Positions 50,439 to 60,404 are shown, counted from the first letter of the stretch. The stretch: 64,000 nucleotides of DNA from Pseudoclavibacter sp. AY1F1 (GCF_002931075.1 NZ_PSTQ01000002.1:186001-250000), one strand, 5' to 3'. Notes: generated from the letters alone by a model not told the origin. Program-made: numbers and translations.

Positions 50439-51282
50439 ATCGGCCGACCGGTCGGGTCGACCCGACTGGTCGGGTCAGGCAGCAGGCAACGGGGGAGCAG
50501 CAGAAGCTCCGGCCGATGACTGGCTGCGCGCGGAGCTCGACGACGAGTACCCGCTCCCACCCATGCCAGCGCCGCGCCCACGGCTCTCACCGCAACCGCT
50601 GCCGCATTCTCAGTCACAGCCTGGGCAGGTGCAGCAGCAACCGCCGGCGCAGGTCCTGCCACCCGCCGCCCCACGCTTCGGCGAGGCTGCACAGCCGACA
50701 AGCGCGCCACTCGAGTCGCTGCTCGGGCAACCCGCCGCGGGGACCTACGTGTCCTCAGCGCCGCCGTCGGTCCCGCCGTCGATCCCGCCGTCGGTGCCAC
50801 CATCAGTGCTGCAACCACCCATCGCCCCGGGCGGAGCATCCTCCGCGACGCCGCGCGGAGATGCCGCGTTCGGCGCGTCAACGGAGCAGCCAGAGCAGCA
50901 GGGGCACCCAGACCAGCGCGAGCCGCAGAACCACATCGAGCAGCCGCTCCCCGAATGGGTGATCGTACTCTCCGACGGGGTCAGCCTCCCCATCTACGGG
51001 CCCGTGGTCATCGGACGAAACCCCTCGCAAGAACGTTTCCCCGACGCTTCGGTCTCGGCGGTCCCCGACCTCACGCAGACGATGTCCAAGACTCACGCAC
51101 GGTTCTGGGTCGACGGGGATCGGCTGTACGTCGACGACCTCAATTCGACGAACGGAGTCGCGCTCTTCCCAGGCGGGAATGCGCATGGCGCCCTCGCGGT
51201 TGAGCCTGGAGTCCCAGCGGAGCTCCGCTCAGGCGACGTTGTGCAGCTGGGCGAGTACCGGCTCTCGATTCGCCGGAGCTGA
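50374..51282 (+). CDS. FHA-domain protein with Pro/Gln-rich linker
   Basis: A 302-residue protein: a short N-terminus (GFIQVPPGMIG), then about 170 residues rich in Pro, Gln, Ser and Ala, then a C-terminal FHA domain (about 215-300) with the intact motif pieces GRNP, SKTHARF and NSTNG. GTG 50374 is chosen because it gives the natural-looking N-terminus; an in-frame ATG at 50410 is an alternative. It overlaps the end of the TgpA-like gene by 65 bases. It probably reads kinase-dependent phosphorylation in the same system. A 230-base gap to leuC follows. Confidence 0.84.
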   Translation: MERSGFIQVPPGMIGQGPVMPESADRSGRPDWSGQAAGNGGAAEAPADDWLRAELDDEYPLPPMPAPRPRLSPQPLPHSQSQPGQVQQQPPAQVLPPAAPRFGEAAQPTSAPLESLLGQPAAGTYVSSAPPSVPPSIPPSVPPSVLQPPIAPGGASSATPRGDAAFGASTEQPEQQGHPDQREPQNHIEQPLPEWVIVLSDGVSLPIYGPVVIGRNPSQERFPDASVSAVPDLTQTMSKTHARFWVDGDRLYVDDLNSTNGVALFPGGNAHGALAVEPGVPAELRSGDVVQLGEYRLSIRRS

Positions 51283-51512
51283 GGCCTGCTCTCGTTCACC
51301 TCACGTCAGGAGCCGCATGGTCAAGGCGATGCAGCTCGCGCCCCTCGGGGCCGCCCCAACTGCCCAGAAGTCGCAGGCAGGCGCAGTGTTAGCATGGTCC
51401 GCATGTCTGCTGGCCTGCTCCTCCTTTGCTGCCGCGACGGGGCCTGACTTCGAAGGTGCATCCCGTCGCGGTGTCGATGGCGCCTGAGCAGATGCGAGGA
51501 GACACAAGCAAC

Positions 51513-53039
51513 ATGAAGACGGATAGCAGCACGGACGCGGCGCAGGGCACGGACGCAGCGCAGGGCACGGACGCAGCGCAGTCAAGGACCCTGGCGCAGA
51601 AGGTGTGGGAAGACCACCTCGTCGCGAAGGGCGAAGACGGCTCGCCGGACCTCATCTACATCGACCTGCACATCATGCACGAGGTCACGAGCCCGCAGGC
51701 GTTTGACGGCCTGCGCGTAGCCGGCCGACCGGTCCGGCGCCCCGACCTCACGATCGCGACGGAAGACCACAACACCCCGACGGTCGACATCCTGAACCGC
51801 ATCGCCGACACGACGAGTCGCACGCAGATCGAGACATTGCGCCGTAACGCCAAGGAGTTCGGCATCCGCCTCCACCCGCTCGGCGACGCCGAGCAGGGCA
51901 TCGTGCACGTCGTCGGTCCGCAGCTCGGCCTCACGCAGCCGGGCATCACCGTCGTGTGCGGCGACTCGCACACCTCAACGCACGGGGCCTTCGGGGCCAT
52001 CGCGTTCGGCATCGGCACAAGCGAGGTCGAGCACGTGCTCGCGACGCAGACGCTCGCGATCAAGCCCTTCAAGACGATGGCGATCAACGTCGACGGCACG
52101 CTCAAGGAAGGCGTCACCGCGAAGGACATCATCCTCGCCGTCATCGCGAAGATCGGCACTGGCGGTGGCGCCGGTTACGTGCTCGAGTACCGCGGCTCAG
52201 CGATCGAAGCGCTCTCCATGGAGGGGCGCATGACGATCTGCAACATGTCCATCGAGGCGGGCGCCCGGGCCGGCATGGTCGCGCCAGACGAGAAGACCTT
52301 CGCCTACCTGGCAGGCCGCGACCACGCTCCGAGCGGCGACGACTGGGATGCGGCGCTCGACTACTGGCGCACGCTGAGGACGGACGATGACGCCGTCTTC
52401 GACGCCGAGGTCTTCATCGACGCTGACAACCTCGAGCCGTTCGTGACGTGGGGGACCAACCCGGGCCAGGGGATCTCGCTCAACGGTGTCGTACCGGAGC
52501 CGTCCGAATTCGCTGACCCTAACGATCGCCAGGCTGCCGAGCGAGCGCTCAAGTACATGGCGCTCGAAGCTGGTCGCCCCATGAAGTCCATCCCCGTCGA
52601 CGTCGTCTTCATGGGCTCATGCACGAACAGTCGGATCGAAGACCTGCGAGCGTTCGCGTCCGTCATCGAGGGACGGAAGAAGGCCGACGGTGTTCGCGTC
52701 ATGGTCGTTCCCGGTTCGGCGCGAGTGCGTCTCGAGGCGGAAGCTGAGGGGCTCGACAAGATCATCAAGGAATTCGGCGCTGAGTGGCGCTTCGCGGGAT
52801 GCTCGATGTGCCTCGGCATGAATCCAGACCAGCTCGAGCCAGGTCAGCGATGCGCCTCCACCTCCAACCGGAACTTCGAAGGCCGACAGGGCAAAGGCGG
52901 GCGAACGCACCTCGTGTCGCCCCTCGTCGCCGCCGCGACCGCCGTTCGAGGTACGCTCTCGAGTCCGTCCGATCTCGACGAGCCCGCCGCATCCGCGCCT
53001 GGCCATGATGCACAGCTGCCGCAGGAGGTGACCGTCTGA
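51513..53039 (+). CDS. leuC: 3-isopropylmalate dehydratase large subunit
   Basis: The [4Fe-4S] isomerase subunit of leucine synthesis (2-isopropylmalate to 3-isopropylmalate), 508 residues. Cluster-binding Cys motifs GSCTNSR and GCSMC are present, as are [10 protein letters not shown] and [14 protein letters not shown] 51513 is preferred (AGGAGA 10 bases upstream). The N-terminus has three TDAAQG units from an 18-bp repeat, not part of the enzyme fold. It ends overlapping leuD by one base. The intergenic region before it (51283-51512) holds a short GCCCC-TC-GGGGC palindrome at 51340-51351 and no convincing promoter. Confidence 0.95.
   Translation: MKTDSSTDAAQGTDAAQGTDAAQSRTLAQKVWEDHLVAKGEDGSPDLIYIDLHIMHEVTSPQAFDGLRVAGRPVRRPDLTIATEDHNTPTVDILNRIADTTSRTQIETLRRNAKEFGIRLHPLGDAEQGIVHVVGPQLGLTQPGITVVCGDSHTSTHGAFGAIAFGIGTSEVEHVLATQTLAIKPFKTMAINVDGTLKEGVTAKDIILAVIAKIGTGGGAGYVLEYRGSAIEALSMEGRMTICNMSIEAGARAGMVAPDEKTFAYLAGRDHAPSGDDWDAALDYWRTLRTDDDAVFDAEVFIDADNLEPFVTWGTNPGQGISLNGVVPEPSEFADPNDRQAAERALKYMALEAGRPMKSIPVDVVFMGSCTNSRIEDLRAFASVIEGRKKADGVRVMVVPGSARVRLEAEAEGLDKIIKEFGAEWRFAGCSMCLGMNPDQLEPGQRCASTSNRNFEGRQGKGGRTHLVSPLVAAATAVRGTLSSPSDLDEPAASAPGHDAQLPQEVTV
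51531..51584 (+). repeat. 18-bp in-frame repeat at the leuC start
   Basis: Three 18-bp copies of ACGGACGCRGCGCAGGGC at 51531, 51549 and 51567 encode TDAAQG-type units near the LeuC N-terminus. The unit length is a multiple of three. Confidence 0.9.
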
Positions 53040-53668
53040 TGGAGAAGATCACTCGCATCGAAGGCACCGCCGTGCCCCTGCGTCGATCCAACGTGGACAC
53101 CGACCAGATACTCCCCGCCGTCTACCTCAAGCGCGTCACCAAGACGGGCTACGAGGATGCGCTCTTCAACGGTTGGAGGCAGGACCCGGAGTTCGTGCTC
53201 AACCGGCCCGAATACCAGGAGAACCCCCGCATCCTGCTCGTCGGACCCGACTTCGGTACTGGCTCGTCTCGCGAGCACGCCGTGTGGGCGCTCAAGGATT
53301 ACGGCTTCCGGGCCGTCATCGGTTCCCGTTTCGGAGACATCTTCCTCGGCAACGCCGGCAAGCAAGGGCTGCTTGTCGCCACGCTGGAGGAGCACATCGT
53401 AGAACAGCTCTGGGACGCCGCAGAAGCGGACCCGAGCACGACTGCGGTCGTTGATCTCACCACGAACACCGTTACTGTCGGAGACATGGCGGCGACGTTC
53501 GAGATCGACGACTACACGAGATGGCGTCTGCTCGAGGGCCTCGACGACATCTCGTTGACGTTGCGTGACGAACACGCGATCTCCACCTTTGAGTCACGCC
53601 GAGAGGCGTGGCGTCCGCGGACCCTTCCAATCCGCAGGTCCACCACCGCAGGGAGTGCAACTCAGTGA
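53039..53668 (+). CDS. leuD: 3-isopropylmalate dehydratase small subunit
   Basis: The swivelling small subunit partner of LeuC, 209 residues. Motifs [28 protein letters not shown] and [10 protein letters not shown] fit LeuD. A GCAGGAGGTG ribosome site precedes its ATG, which overlaps the leuC stop by one base. Its stop overlaps the murA GTG by four, so leucine and peptidoglycan genes are transcribed together, the usual order in this family. Confidence 0.95.
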   Translation: MEKITRIEGTAVPLRRSNVDTDQILPAVYLKRVTKTGYEDALFNGWRQDPEFVLNRPEYQENPRILLVGPDFGTGSSREHAVWALKDYGFRAVIGSRFGDIFLGNAGKQGLLVATLEEHIVEQLWDAAEADPSTTAVVDLTTNTVTVGDMAATFEIDDYTRWRLLEGLDDISLTLRDEHAISTFESRREAWRPRTLPIRRSTTAGSATQ

Positions 53669-55035
53669 ACACGATCACCAACGACTCGGCTCGCGCCGGC
53701 GCATCAGTCGGTCTGACCGGCGACACCATCGTCTTCAACGGCGGACGCCCGCTCTCAGGTCGCATCGAGGTGCGTGGCGCCAAGAACCTCGTGACCAAGG
53801 CCATGGTCGCGGCGCTCCTCGGCGAAGAAGTCAGCGTCCTCCGCGACGTTCCGGATATCTCCGACGTGCGCGTCGTCGCCGGTCTCCTCACGCTGCACGG
53901 TGTGAAGATCGACCGCAACGAGGTCTCCGGCGACTTGCGCCTCGACCCGACGAACGTCGAGACGGCCCACATGGCCGAGATCAACGCGCACGCGGGCTCC
54001 AGCCGCATCCCGATCCTCTTCTGCGGCCCGCTCCTGCACCGCCTGGGCGAAGCGTTCATCCCCGACCTCGGCGGCTGCCGCATCGGCGACCGCCCGATCG
54101 ACTTCCACCTCGAGGTGCTCCGCAACTTCGGCGCCGTCATCGAGAAGCTGCCGAGTGGCATCCGGATGAGCGCGCCAGAGGGCCTGCACGGCGCGAAGGT
54201 CACGCTCCCATACCCGTCCGTCGGCGCCACGGAGCAGGTCCTGCTCACTGCTGTTCGCGCGAACGGCCGCACGGAGTTGCGCAACGCGGCCATCGAGCCG
54301 GAGATCATGGACCTCATCAACATCTTGCAGAAGATGGGCGCCGTCATCTCCGTCGACGCCGACCGAGTCATTCGCATCGAGGGCGTCGAGCGTCTCGGCG
54401 GGTACAGCCACAAGGCGCTCTTCGACCGCAACGAGGCAGCGAGCTGGGCCTCGGCGGCGCTCGTCACGAAGGGCGACATCTACGTGGGCGGCGCGAAGCA
54501 GCCCGAGATGCTCACCTTCCTCAACGTCTTCCGCAAGGCAGGCGGAGCCTTCGAGATCCATGACGACGGCATCCGCTTCTACCACCCGGGCGGCGAGCTG
54601 CGCCCCGTCGTCATCGAGACCGACGTGCACCCCGGCTTCATGACCGACTGGCAGCAGCCGCTTGTTGTCGCCCTGACCCAGGCGCACGGCGTCTCCATCG
54701 TGCACGAGACGGTGTACGAGCAGCGCTTCGGCTTCGTCGACGCACTCGTCGAGATGGGCAGCGACATCCAGCTGCACCGCGAGTGCCTCGGCAGCCAGGA
54801 ATGCCGCTTCGGGCAGCGCAACTTCCAGCACTCCGCCATCATCTCCGGCCCGACGAAGCTCAAGGCAGCCGACATCGAGGTCCCTGACCTTCGTGGCGGC
54901 TTCAGCCACCTCATCGCGGCGCTTGCAGCGGATGGCACCTCACGTGTCTCCAACGTCGGCATCATCGCGCGCGGCTACGAGAACTTCATCGCGAAGCTCG
55001 AGACTCTCGGAGCTGACTTCACGGTTGAGGCGTAG
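53665..55035 (+). CDS. murA: UDP-N-acetylglucosamine 1-carboxyvinyltransferase
   Basis: First committed step of peptidoglycan synthesis, 456 residues: transfers enolpyruvate to UDP-GlcNAc. It has the [13 protein letters not shown] start, the catalytic Cys in [15 protein letters not shown], and [12 protein letters not shown] near the middle-to-end. The fosfomycin target Cys is present. GTG 53665 with GGGAG upstream; the reading frame upstream lies inside leuD. It is coupled to leuD and followed 2 bases later by plsC. Confidence 0.95.
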   Translation: MNTITNDSARAGASVGLTGDTIVFNGGRPLSGRIEVRGAKNLVTKAMVAALLGEEVSVLRDVPDISDVRVVAGLLTLHGVKIDRNEVSGDLRLDPTNVETAHMAEINAHAGSSRIPILFCGPLLHRLGEAFIPDLGGCRIGDRPIDFHLEVLRNFGAVIEKLPSGIRMSAPEGLHGAKVTLPYPSVGATEQVLLTAVRANGRTELRNAAIEPEIMDLINILQKMGAVISVDADRVIRIEGVERLGGYSHKALFDRNEAASWASAALVTKGDIYVGGAKQPEMLTFLNVFRKAGGAFEIHDDGIRFYHPGGELRPVVIETDVHPGFMTDWQQPLVVALTQAHGVSIVHETVYEQRFGFVDALVEMGSDIQLHRECLGSQECRFGQRNFQHSAIISGPTKLKAADIEVPDLRGGFSHLIAALAADGTSRVSNVGIIARGYENFIAKLETLGADFTVEA

Positions 55036-55037
55036 GG

Positions 55038-55844
55038 GTGTCCGCTGAGAAGCGGGGATCTGCGCAGCAACGTCGTTCACCAGAGAAGAGCAAGCCCTCG
55101 ATCTTCTGGTTCCTCGCGGCGGTCGCCTTCCCACTGAGCTGGCCGATCATGCGCTGGGAGATCGAGGGCAAGCTCCCGGAGCACGGCGCGTTCATCGTCG
55201 CCCCGAACCACACCAGCGAGATCGACCCGCTCATCATGGGCATGGCGGTCTGGAAGCTCGGCCGCGCGCCGCGCTTCATGGCGGCCGACCGCCTCTTCCG
55301 CGTGAAGGGGCTCGGCTGGATCCTCCGCAAGAGCGGGCAGATCCCCGTCTCGCGCGATGTGCGCGGCGCCAATCAGGCGGCGATCGCGTCCGCCCAGCAG
55401 CTCGCACGGCTCGGGCAGGGCGTCATCATCTACCCGGAGGGCACGCTTACCCGTGAGCCGGACCTGTGGCCGATGCGCGGCAAGAACGGCGCGGCGCGAG
55501 TCGCGCTGAGCGCCGACATCGCCGTGTACCCGACCGCGATCTGGGGTGCGCAGAACATTCTGCCTCGCTACGCCAAGCGGCCAACGCTCGGGTGGCGGAA
55601 GACCATCACGGTGCACGTCGGCGAGCCAGTCAGCCTCGCCGAGTTCAGCGGCCGGATGCACAGCGCGAGCGCCATGAAGGGCGCGACGGAGCTCATCATG
55701 CGTGACATCACGGGACTGCTCGAGGGCATCCGAGGCAAGAAGGCTCCTGCAGAGCTCTACGACCCGGCGAAGCACGGGCAGACGGAGCACGGCAAGTTCC
55801 GGCAGAACCGGAGCGGCTCTTCCGGGGAATCGGGCGAAGCGTGA
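55038..55844 (+). CDS. plsC: 1-acylglycerol-3-phosphate acyltransferase-like protein
   Basis: A 268-residue PlsC-type acyltransferase for phosphatidic acid synthesis. Motif I NHTSEID (the HxxxxD pair) and motif III YPEGTLTREPDLWPM are present, with one hydrophobic N-terminal segment. GTG 55038 starts 2 bases after murA stops. The next gene gpsA overlaps it by four bases, which ties glycerol-3-phosphate supply to lipid synthesis. Confidence 0.9.
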   Translation: MSAEKRGSAQQRRSPEKSKPSIFWFLAAVAFPLSWPIMRWEIEGKLPEHGAFIVAPNHTSEIDPLIMGMAVWKLGRAPRFMAADRLFRVKGLGWILRKSGQIPVSRDVRGANQAAIASAQQLARLGQGVIIYPEGTLTREPDLWPMRGKNGAARVALSADIAVYPTAIWGAQNILPRYAKRPTLGWRKTITVHVGEPVSLAEFSGRMHSASAMKGATELIMRDITGLLEGIRGKKAPAELYDPAKHGQTEHGKFRQNRSGSSGESGEA

Positions 55845-56848
55845 GTTCTGCGCAGCGCGCCGTCGTCCTGGGCAGCGGCAGCTGGGGAACGACATTCGCG
55901 AAGGTGCTCGCGGATGCGGGGCACGACGTGACCATCTGGGCGCGTCGCCCCGAGGTCGCGAGCGAGATCAACGAGTCGCACCGCAACACCGGCTACCTGC
56001 CTGGCGTCGACCTGCCGAGGAACCTTCGCGCAACCACTGACCTCGTGGACGCCGTTCGCGGGCAGCACTTCGTGTTCGTCTCGGTCCCTGCCCAGACGGC
56101 GCGTGAGCTCGCGGCCCAGCTGGTGCCGCTCATCGACGACAACTCGGTTGTTGTCAGCCTCATGAAGGGCGTCGAGCGCTCCAGTGGTCTCCGCATGAGC
56201 GAAGTGCTCGAGAGTGTTCTGCAGGTTCCCGCGGAGCGAATCGCGGTCGCAAGCGGGCCCAACATCGCGCTCGAGATCGCGAAAGAGCAGCCGACGGCGA
56301 TCGTCGTCGCATCGGACAGCGAAGCGACGGCCGTGAGTGTCGCCAAGCTGGCCCGCAACTCCTATCTCAAGTCGTTCGTGAACGTGGACGTCGTCGGCAC
56401 GGAGTTCGGTGGGGTCCTCAAGAACCTCATCGCCATCGCGGTCGGCATCGTCGACGGTGTCGGCTACGGCGAGAACACCAAGGCGTCCGTCATGACGCGC
56501 GGCCTCGCAGAGATCTCGGACTTCGCGGTCGCCATGGGGGCACAGGCGTCGACGATGATCGGCCTGGCGGGCCTCGGCGACCTCATCGCGACCTGCGAGT
56601 CGCCGCTCTCACGCAACTTCACGGCCGGCCGGCTCCTCGGGCAGGGCTACGTCTACGACGACGTGGTCGCCCAGATGCAGCAGACCGCGGAAGGGCTCAG
56701 GTCGGTTGGTGCGATCCTCGAGCTCGCGGAACGCCACGGCGTCGACATGCCCATCGCGAAGCAGATCGACGACGTCCTCCACGGGCGCATGAGCCCGGCG
56801 GACCTGGCACCACACCTCGCGACCGACGACGGTCCGAGCGGCGAGTAG
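55841..56848 (+). CDS. gpsA: Glycerol-3-phosphate dehydrogenase (NAD(P)+)
   Basis: A 335-residue enzyme making glycerol 3-phosphate from DHAP for phospholipids. It has the Rossmann loop GSGSWGTT, the catalytic Lys region in GGVLKNLIAIAVGI, and the substrate-domain motif GLGDLIATCESPLSRN. GTG 55841 overlaps plsC by four bases. The gap to ddl is 73 bases. Confidence 0.95.
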   Translation: MSSAQRAVVLGSGSWGTTFAKVLADAGHDVTIWARRPEVASEINESHRNTGYLPGVDLPRNLRATTDLVDAVRGQHFVFVSVPAQTARELAAQLVPLIDDNSVVVSLMKGVERSSGLRMSEVLESVLQVPAERIAVASGPNIALEIAKEQPTAIVVASDSEATAVSVAKLARNSYLKSFVNVDVVGTEFGGVLKNLIAIAVGIVDGVGYGENTKASVMTRGLAEISDFAVAMGAQASTMIGLAGLGDLIATCESPLSRNFTAGRLLGQGYVYDDVVAQMQQTAEGLRSVGAILELAERHGVDMPIAKQIDDVLHGRMSPADLAPHLATDDGPSGE

Positions 56849-56921
56849 CGCAGAGCCCGGCTCGGGCGACCCCGTACCCTTGGAAGCCGTGAGCGAAGAG
56901 TCGCTCGTGGAAGGAAACCTC

Positions 56922-58112
56922 ATGTCGACTGCTCAGCCGAACGCCACCGCATCCGCCGACTCGCGGCCCCTCATCGCCGTCGTCTTCGGGGGCCGATCGA
57001 GCGAGCACGCGATCTCCTGCGCAACGGCGAGCGGCGTCCTCGGGGCGATCGACCGCGAGAAGTACCGCGTCCTGCCGATCGGCATCACTCGCGACGGCGC
57101 CTGGGTGCTGGAGGACGACGACGCGGACAAGTTCGCGCTCGACCCCGAGAACCTGCCGGAGGTCGTCGACAACGGCACGCGCATCCACCTGCCTGACTCC
57201 GCGAAGCACCGCGAGGTGACCGTGTCGCGTGTCGAGGGCGATGCCCTTGGCGCGGAAGCGGGTGCTGAGCTCACAGAGCGCACCTCGCTCGGCGAGGTCG
57301 ACCTGGTCTTCCCGATCCTCCACGGCCCGTTCGGCGAGGATGGCACCGTGCAGGGCATGCTGGAGCTTGTCGGCCTGCCGTTCGTCGGTTCGTCGGTGCT
57401 GGCCGCGAGCGTCGGCATGGACAAGCACTACACGAAGATCGTGCTGCGGGATGCCGGCCTGCAGGTCGCAGACGGCGTCACGATCACGCAGCACCAGTGG
57501 GACACGCAGGGCGAGTCGCTTGCGTCCGAGGTCGTCGAAGGCCTTGGTCTCCCCGTCTTCATCAAGCCGGCCCGTGCTGGCTCGAGCGTCGGCGTCAGCA
57601 AGGTCGCGGCCCTCGAGGAGTTCGCCTCCGCCATGGCGACGGCCCTCGCCGAGGACGACCACGTGCTCGTGGAGGCCGCGGTTGTCGGGCGCGAAGTCGA
57701 GATCGCTGTGCTCGAGTCGCGTCCGGGTGAGCGCGCACGTGCCTCCGTCGCCGGTGAGATCGTCATGACCAAGGCCGAGTTCTACGACTTCGAGGCCAAG
57801 TACCTCGATGATTCGGGGGTCGAGCTGCGCTGCCCCGCCGATCTGAGCGGCGAGCTGCTCGAGGAGATGGCGGAGCTCGGGGTTCGCGCCTTCGAGGCGC
57901 TCGGCGCTTCTGGGCTCGCGCGCGTCGACTTCTTCCTCACGGAGGACGGGTTCGTCGTCAATGAGATCAACACGATGCCCGGATTCACGCCGATCTCGAT
58001 GTTCCCGAAGTGCTGGCAGGCGAGCGGCATGAGCTACCCGGAGCTCATCACCGAGCTCATCGAGGTCGCAAGGGCCCACGCGGCTGCACGCGAGGCTCGC
58101 CTCACACGCTAG
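56922..58112 (+). CDS. ddl: D-alanine--D-alanine ligase
   Basis: A 396-residue ATP-grasp ligase for the peptidoglycan dipeptide. The N-terminal FGGRSSEHAIS motif, the central HGPFGEDGTVQG and the C-terminal metal-binding NEINTMPGFT are intact. An insert of about 20-30 residues before the HGPFGEDG motif is usual for actinobacterial forms. ATG 56922 has AAGGAAA 7 bases upstream; an in-frame GTG further up is less likely. It ends facing the DUF3515 gene with a strong hairpin in between. Confidence 0.95.
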   Translation: MSTAQPNATASADSRPLIAVVFGGRSSEHAISCATASGVLGAIDREKYRVLPIGITRDGAWVLEDDDADKFALDPENLPEVVDNGTRIHLPDSAKHREVTVSRVEGDALGAEAGAELTERTSLGEVDLVFPILHGPFGEDGTVQGMLELVGLPFVGSSVLAASVGMDKHYTKIVLRDAGLQVADGVTITQHQWDTQGESLASEVVEGLGLPVFIKPARAGSSVGVSKVAALEEFASAMATALAEDDHVLVEAAVVGREVEIAVLESRPGERARASVAGEIVMTKAEFYDFEAKYLDDSGVELRCPADLSGELLEEMAELGVRAFEALGASGLARVDFFLTEDGFVVNEINTMPGFTPISMFPKCWQASGMSYPELITELIEVARAHAAAREARLTR

Positions 58113-58125
58113 CGACCAGGCCGTG

Positions 58126-58178
58126 AGCGCGCGCCCGGTTCAGACGGCCTGTCTCAGGCGGTCTGGACTGCGCGCGCT
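58126..58178. terminator. Long bidirectional hairpin between ddl and DUF3515
   Basis: Outer arms AGCGCGCGC (58126-58134) and GCGCGCGCT (58170-58178) pair perfectly; an inner TCAGAC/GCCTG region pairs imperfectly with CAGGC/GTCTG. The right arm overlaps the DUF3515 stop codon. It should end transcription from both sides. Confidence 0.72.
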
Positions 58179-58674
58179 ACTGCGAACCTAGGACGTCGTC
58201 GGCGCCCACGCAGCCGCCGGTCTCCGGGAGCTTGGAGACGGCGTCCGTGAGGTCGATGAGCACGTTCGTGCCGGAGGCGACGTCGGAGTTGACGATGACC
58301 TCGACCGCAGGGGTGCGCCCGTAGCTCGTGAAGCGGTAGGTCGGAGCCTGGCTGTCGTCGACGATCCAGTCGATGTCGTTGATGCTCTGGCATTCTGCGG
58401 AGGTCGGCCCCGGGGTCGGCACGCCGCAACGGAGCAGCACGCCTGCCGGGCTGCCCCACGCGCCCGTGGCCTGGGCGTTCGTGAGTCGCAACTCGAGCCC
58501 GTCGACAGTGGAGGGGAGGCGCACGGAGACTTCGGCGCATTCCGGAGCTGCGGCATCCGGCGCCGGTTCCATCGGCACACTGGCGCTGTTGCAGGCGGTG
58601 AGAAGTACGACGGATGCGGCGGTCGCGAGCACGGCTGAGCCGATTCGCGAGACGGTGCGGGAGGTTCGAGACAT
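58177..58674 (-). CDS. DUF3515 lipoprotein
   Basis: A 165-residue protein. The signal peptide ends in VVLLTAC, a lipobox, so the mature protein is lipid-anchored outside. The body has the DUF3515 pattern with two further Cys pairs likely forming disulfides (CAEV...CGVP and CQS...CVG). This family is restricted to Actinobacteria and has no known function. ATG 58674 has GGGAG 5 bases upstream. It is divergent from thiL with only about 25 bases between starts. Confidence 0.88.
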   Translation of the reverse strand: MSRTSRTVSRIGSAVLATAASVVLLTACNSASVPMEPAPDAAAPECAEVSVRLPSTVDGLELRLTNAQATGAWGSPAGVLLRCGVPTPGPTSAECQSINDIDWIVDDSQAPTYRFTSYGRTPAVEVIVNSDVASGTNVLIDLTDAVSKLPETGGCVGADDVLGSQ

Positions 58675-58698
58675 TTGCTCCCAGGCTATCGTGAACGG

Positions 58699-59844
58699 GT
58701 GCCTGCTCTCCCCGACGAAGCCGACCGCCGCCCTGTCCCTGCTCGCGCCCACGCCGCCCTGACCGTGGGCGAGTGCGGCGAGACCGAGCTGCTGCGGCGC
58801 ATTCTCGCCAGGGTCCCCGCGGCCGACGCCGCCATGCTCGGGGCGGGCGATGACGCCGCCGTGCTCTCGGCCGGTGACAGGCGCGTGGTGATCACGACCG
58901 ACCTCATGATCGAGGGGCCCGACTTCCGGCTCGCCTGGTCGTCGGCCCGCGACCTGGCGCGCAAGGCCTGCGCTTCGAACCTCGCCGATGTCGCGGCGAT
59001 GGGTGCAGTCCCGACGGCCATCACGGTGGCGCTCGCACTGCCGGGTGAGACTTCGGTCTCCTGGGTCGAGGAACTCGCGGAGGGCTTCGCCGAGGGCCTC
59101 GCCGAAATGGCTCCAGGCTGCGGCGTCATCGGCGGCGACCTGTCGACAAGCGGGCAGCTCACGATCGCGATCACCGCGTTCGGCGATCTGCGCGGGGGCG
59201 AGGCGGTGCGGCGGTCCGGCGCTCAGCCCGGTGATGTGCTTGCGCTCAGCGGGCCGGCCGGGCGCAGCGGCGCGGGACTCTCGCTCCTCTACTCGCTCGC
59301 CAGGGATGCACGAGGCACCGCGCTCGCCGAGGGCATCGCGGCCCTCCGCTCGCGGGGTGACGCGGTGGCCTCGCTCGTGGACTGGCATCTCGCGCCGACG
59401 ATCGACGCCTCGCTCGGGCTGGCGGCCCGAGACGCAGGGGCGACGGCCATGATGGACGTCTCCGACGGCCTCCTCCTCGACGCCACGAGACTGGCCAGGG
59501 CCAGTGGCGTGCAACTGGATATCGAGACCTCGACGCTCCTGTCCGACGTCGAAGCGGTCGAAGCCGCGCTGACCGCCGCGATGCCAGGGCTTGACGCTGA
59601 CGAGCGGCAGGCACGCGCCCGAGAGCTCGTGGTGGTCGGCGGCGAAGACCACGGCCTGCTCGCGACCTTCCCTGCCGGGGTGACACTGCCGGACGGCTTC
59701 AGGGCGATCGGTCGCGTGCATCCGCTGCTCGACGACGACACCTCACGCGTCCTCGTCGATGGTGAGCCGAGGGAGGCTCGAGGCTGGGACCCCTACGCCT
59801 GGGACTTCTCGTCGTCGGACTCTTCGACGGGGCTCGCCTCGTAG
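58699..59844 (+). CDS. thiL: Thiamine-monophosphate kinase
   Basis: A 381-residue enzyme making thiamine diphosphate from thiamine phosphate. Motifs: LGAGDDAAVL, TTDLMIEGPDFR, NLADVAAMGAVPTA, GCGVIGGDLS, and MDVSDGLLLDATRLA. No ribosome site stands out at GTG 58699; a later GTG at 58765 is possible. It ends convergently overlapping rsmD by about 52 bases, so the two genes share the end sequence on opposite strands. Confidence 0.92.
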   Translation: MPALPDEADRRPVPARAHAALTVGECGETELLRRILARVPAADAAMLGAGDDAAVLSAGDRRVVITTDLMIEGPDFRLAWSSARDLARKACASNLADVAAMGAVPTAITVALALPGETSVSWVEELAEGFAEGLAEMAPGCGVIGGDLSTSGQLTIAITAFGDLRGGEAVRRSGAQPGDVLALSGPAGRSGAGLSLLYSLARDARGTALAEGIAALRSRGDAVASLVDWHLAPTIDASLGLAARDAGATAMMDVSDGLLLDATRLARASGVQLDIETSTLLSDVEAVEAALTAAMPGLDADERQARARELVVVGGEDHGLLATFPAGVTLPDGFRAIGRVHPLLDDDTSRVLVDGEPREARGWDPYAWDFSSSDSSTGLAS

Positions 59845-60404
59845 CTGTAGACGATCGTTTCACCGTAGGACTTGCGGCGCAGCGCCTCGAAGCTCTCCGG
59901 CACGACGGGTGCGGGGGAGCGCGACCCGCGCTCGATCACGACGACCGCCTCCGGCGCGAGGTGCGGTACGAGGGCATCAAGCGCTTCCGTGAGCTCGGGC
60001 TCGCCCAGCTCGTACGGGGGGTCGATGAAGACGAGCTCGAAGAGCTGGCCGGGGGGCGTCCGCAGGAAGCTCGACACGGAGTTCTGCGCGATTCGCGACG
60101 TCACCGTGCGGCGCCCCTGCTCGCGTGCCACCCGAGCCAGCAGCTCGGCGTTCGCCCGCAGCACGTTGGCTGCCGACTTCGACTGCTCGACGAGCACGGC
60201 GGTGGATGCGCCTCTGCTGAGGGCCTCGAACGCGAGCGCACCGGAACCGGCATAGAGGTCGAGCACGGCGATGCCGCCGAGGTCGAGCAGGGATTCGAGC
60301 GAGGAGAACATCGCCTCACGGACGCGGTCGCTCGTGGGGCGCGTGCCGCTCTTGGGGACGGCGAGCGAGTGGCCCCTGGCGGCTCCTGCGATGATGCGTG
60401 TCAC
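59793..60404 (-). CDS. rsmD: 16S rRNA (guanine(966)-N(2))-methyltransferase
   Basis: A 203-residue rRNA methyltransferase: RIIAGAARGHSLAVP start, SAM-binding LDLYAGSGALAFEALSRGA, and the catalytic FIDPPY motif. GTG 60404 is chosen because the conserved domain begins immediately; upstream in-frame codons run into the MoxR promoter. It overlaps thiL 3' ends tail to tail. Confidence 0.92.
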   Translation of the reverse strand: MTRIIAGAARGHSLAVPKSGTRPTSDRVREAMFSSLESLLDLGGIAVLDLYAGSGALAFEALSRGASTAVLVEQSKSAANVLRANAELLARVAREQGRRTVTSRIAQNSVSSFLRTPPGQLFELVFIDPPYELGEPELTEALDALVPHLAPEAVVVIERGSRSPAPVVPESFEALRRKSYGETIVYSYEASPVEESDDEKSQA

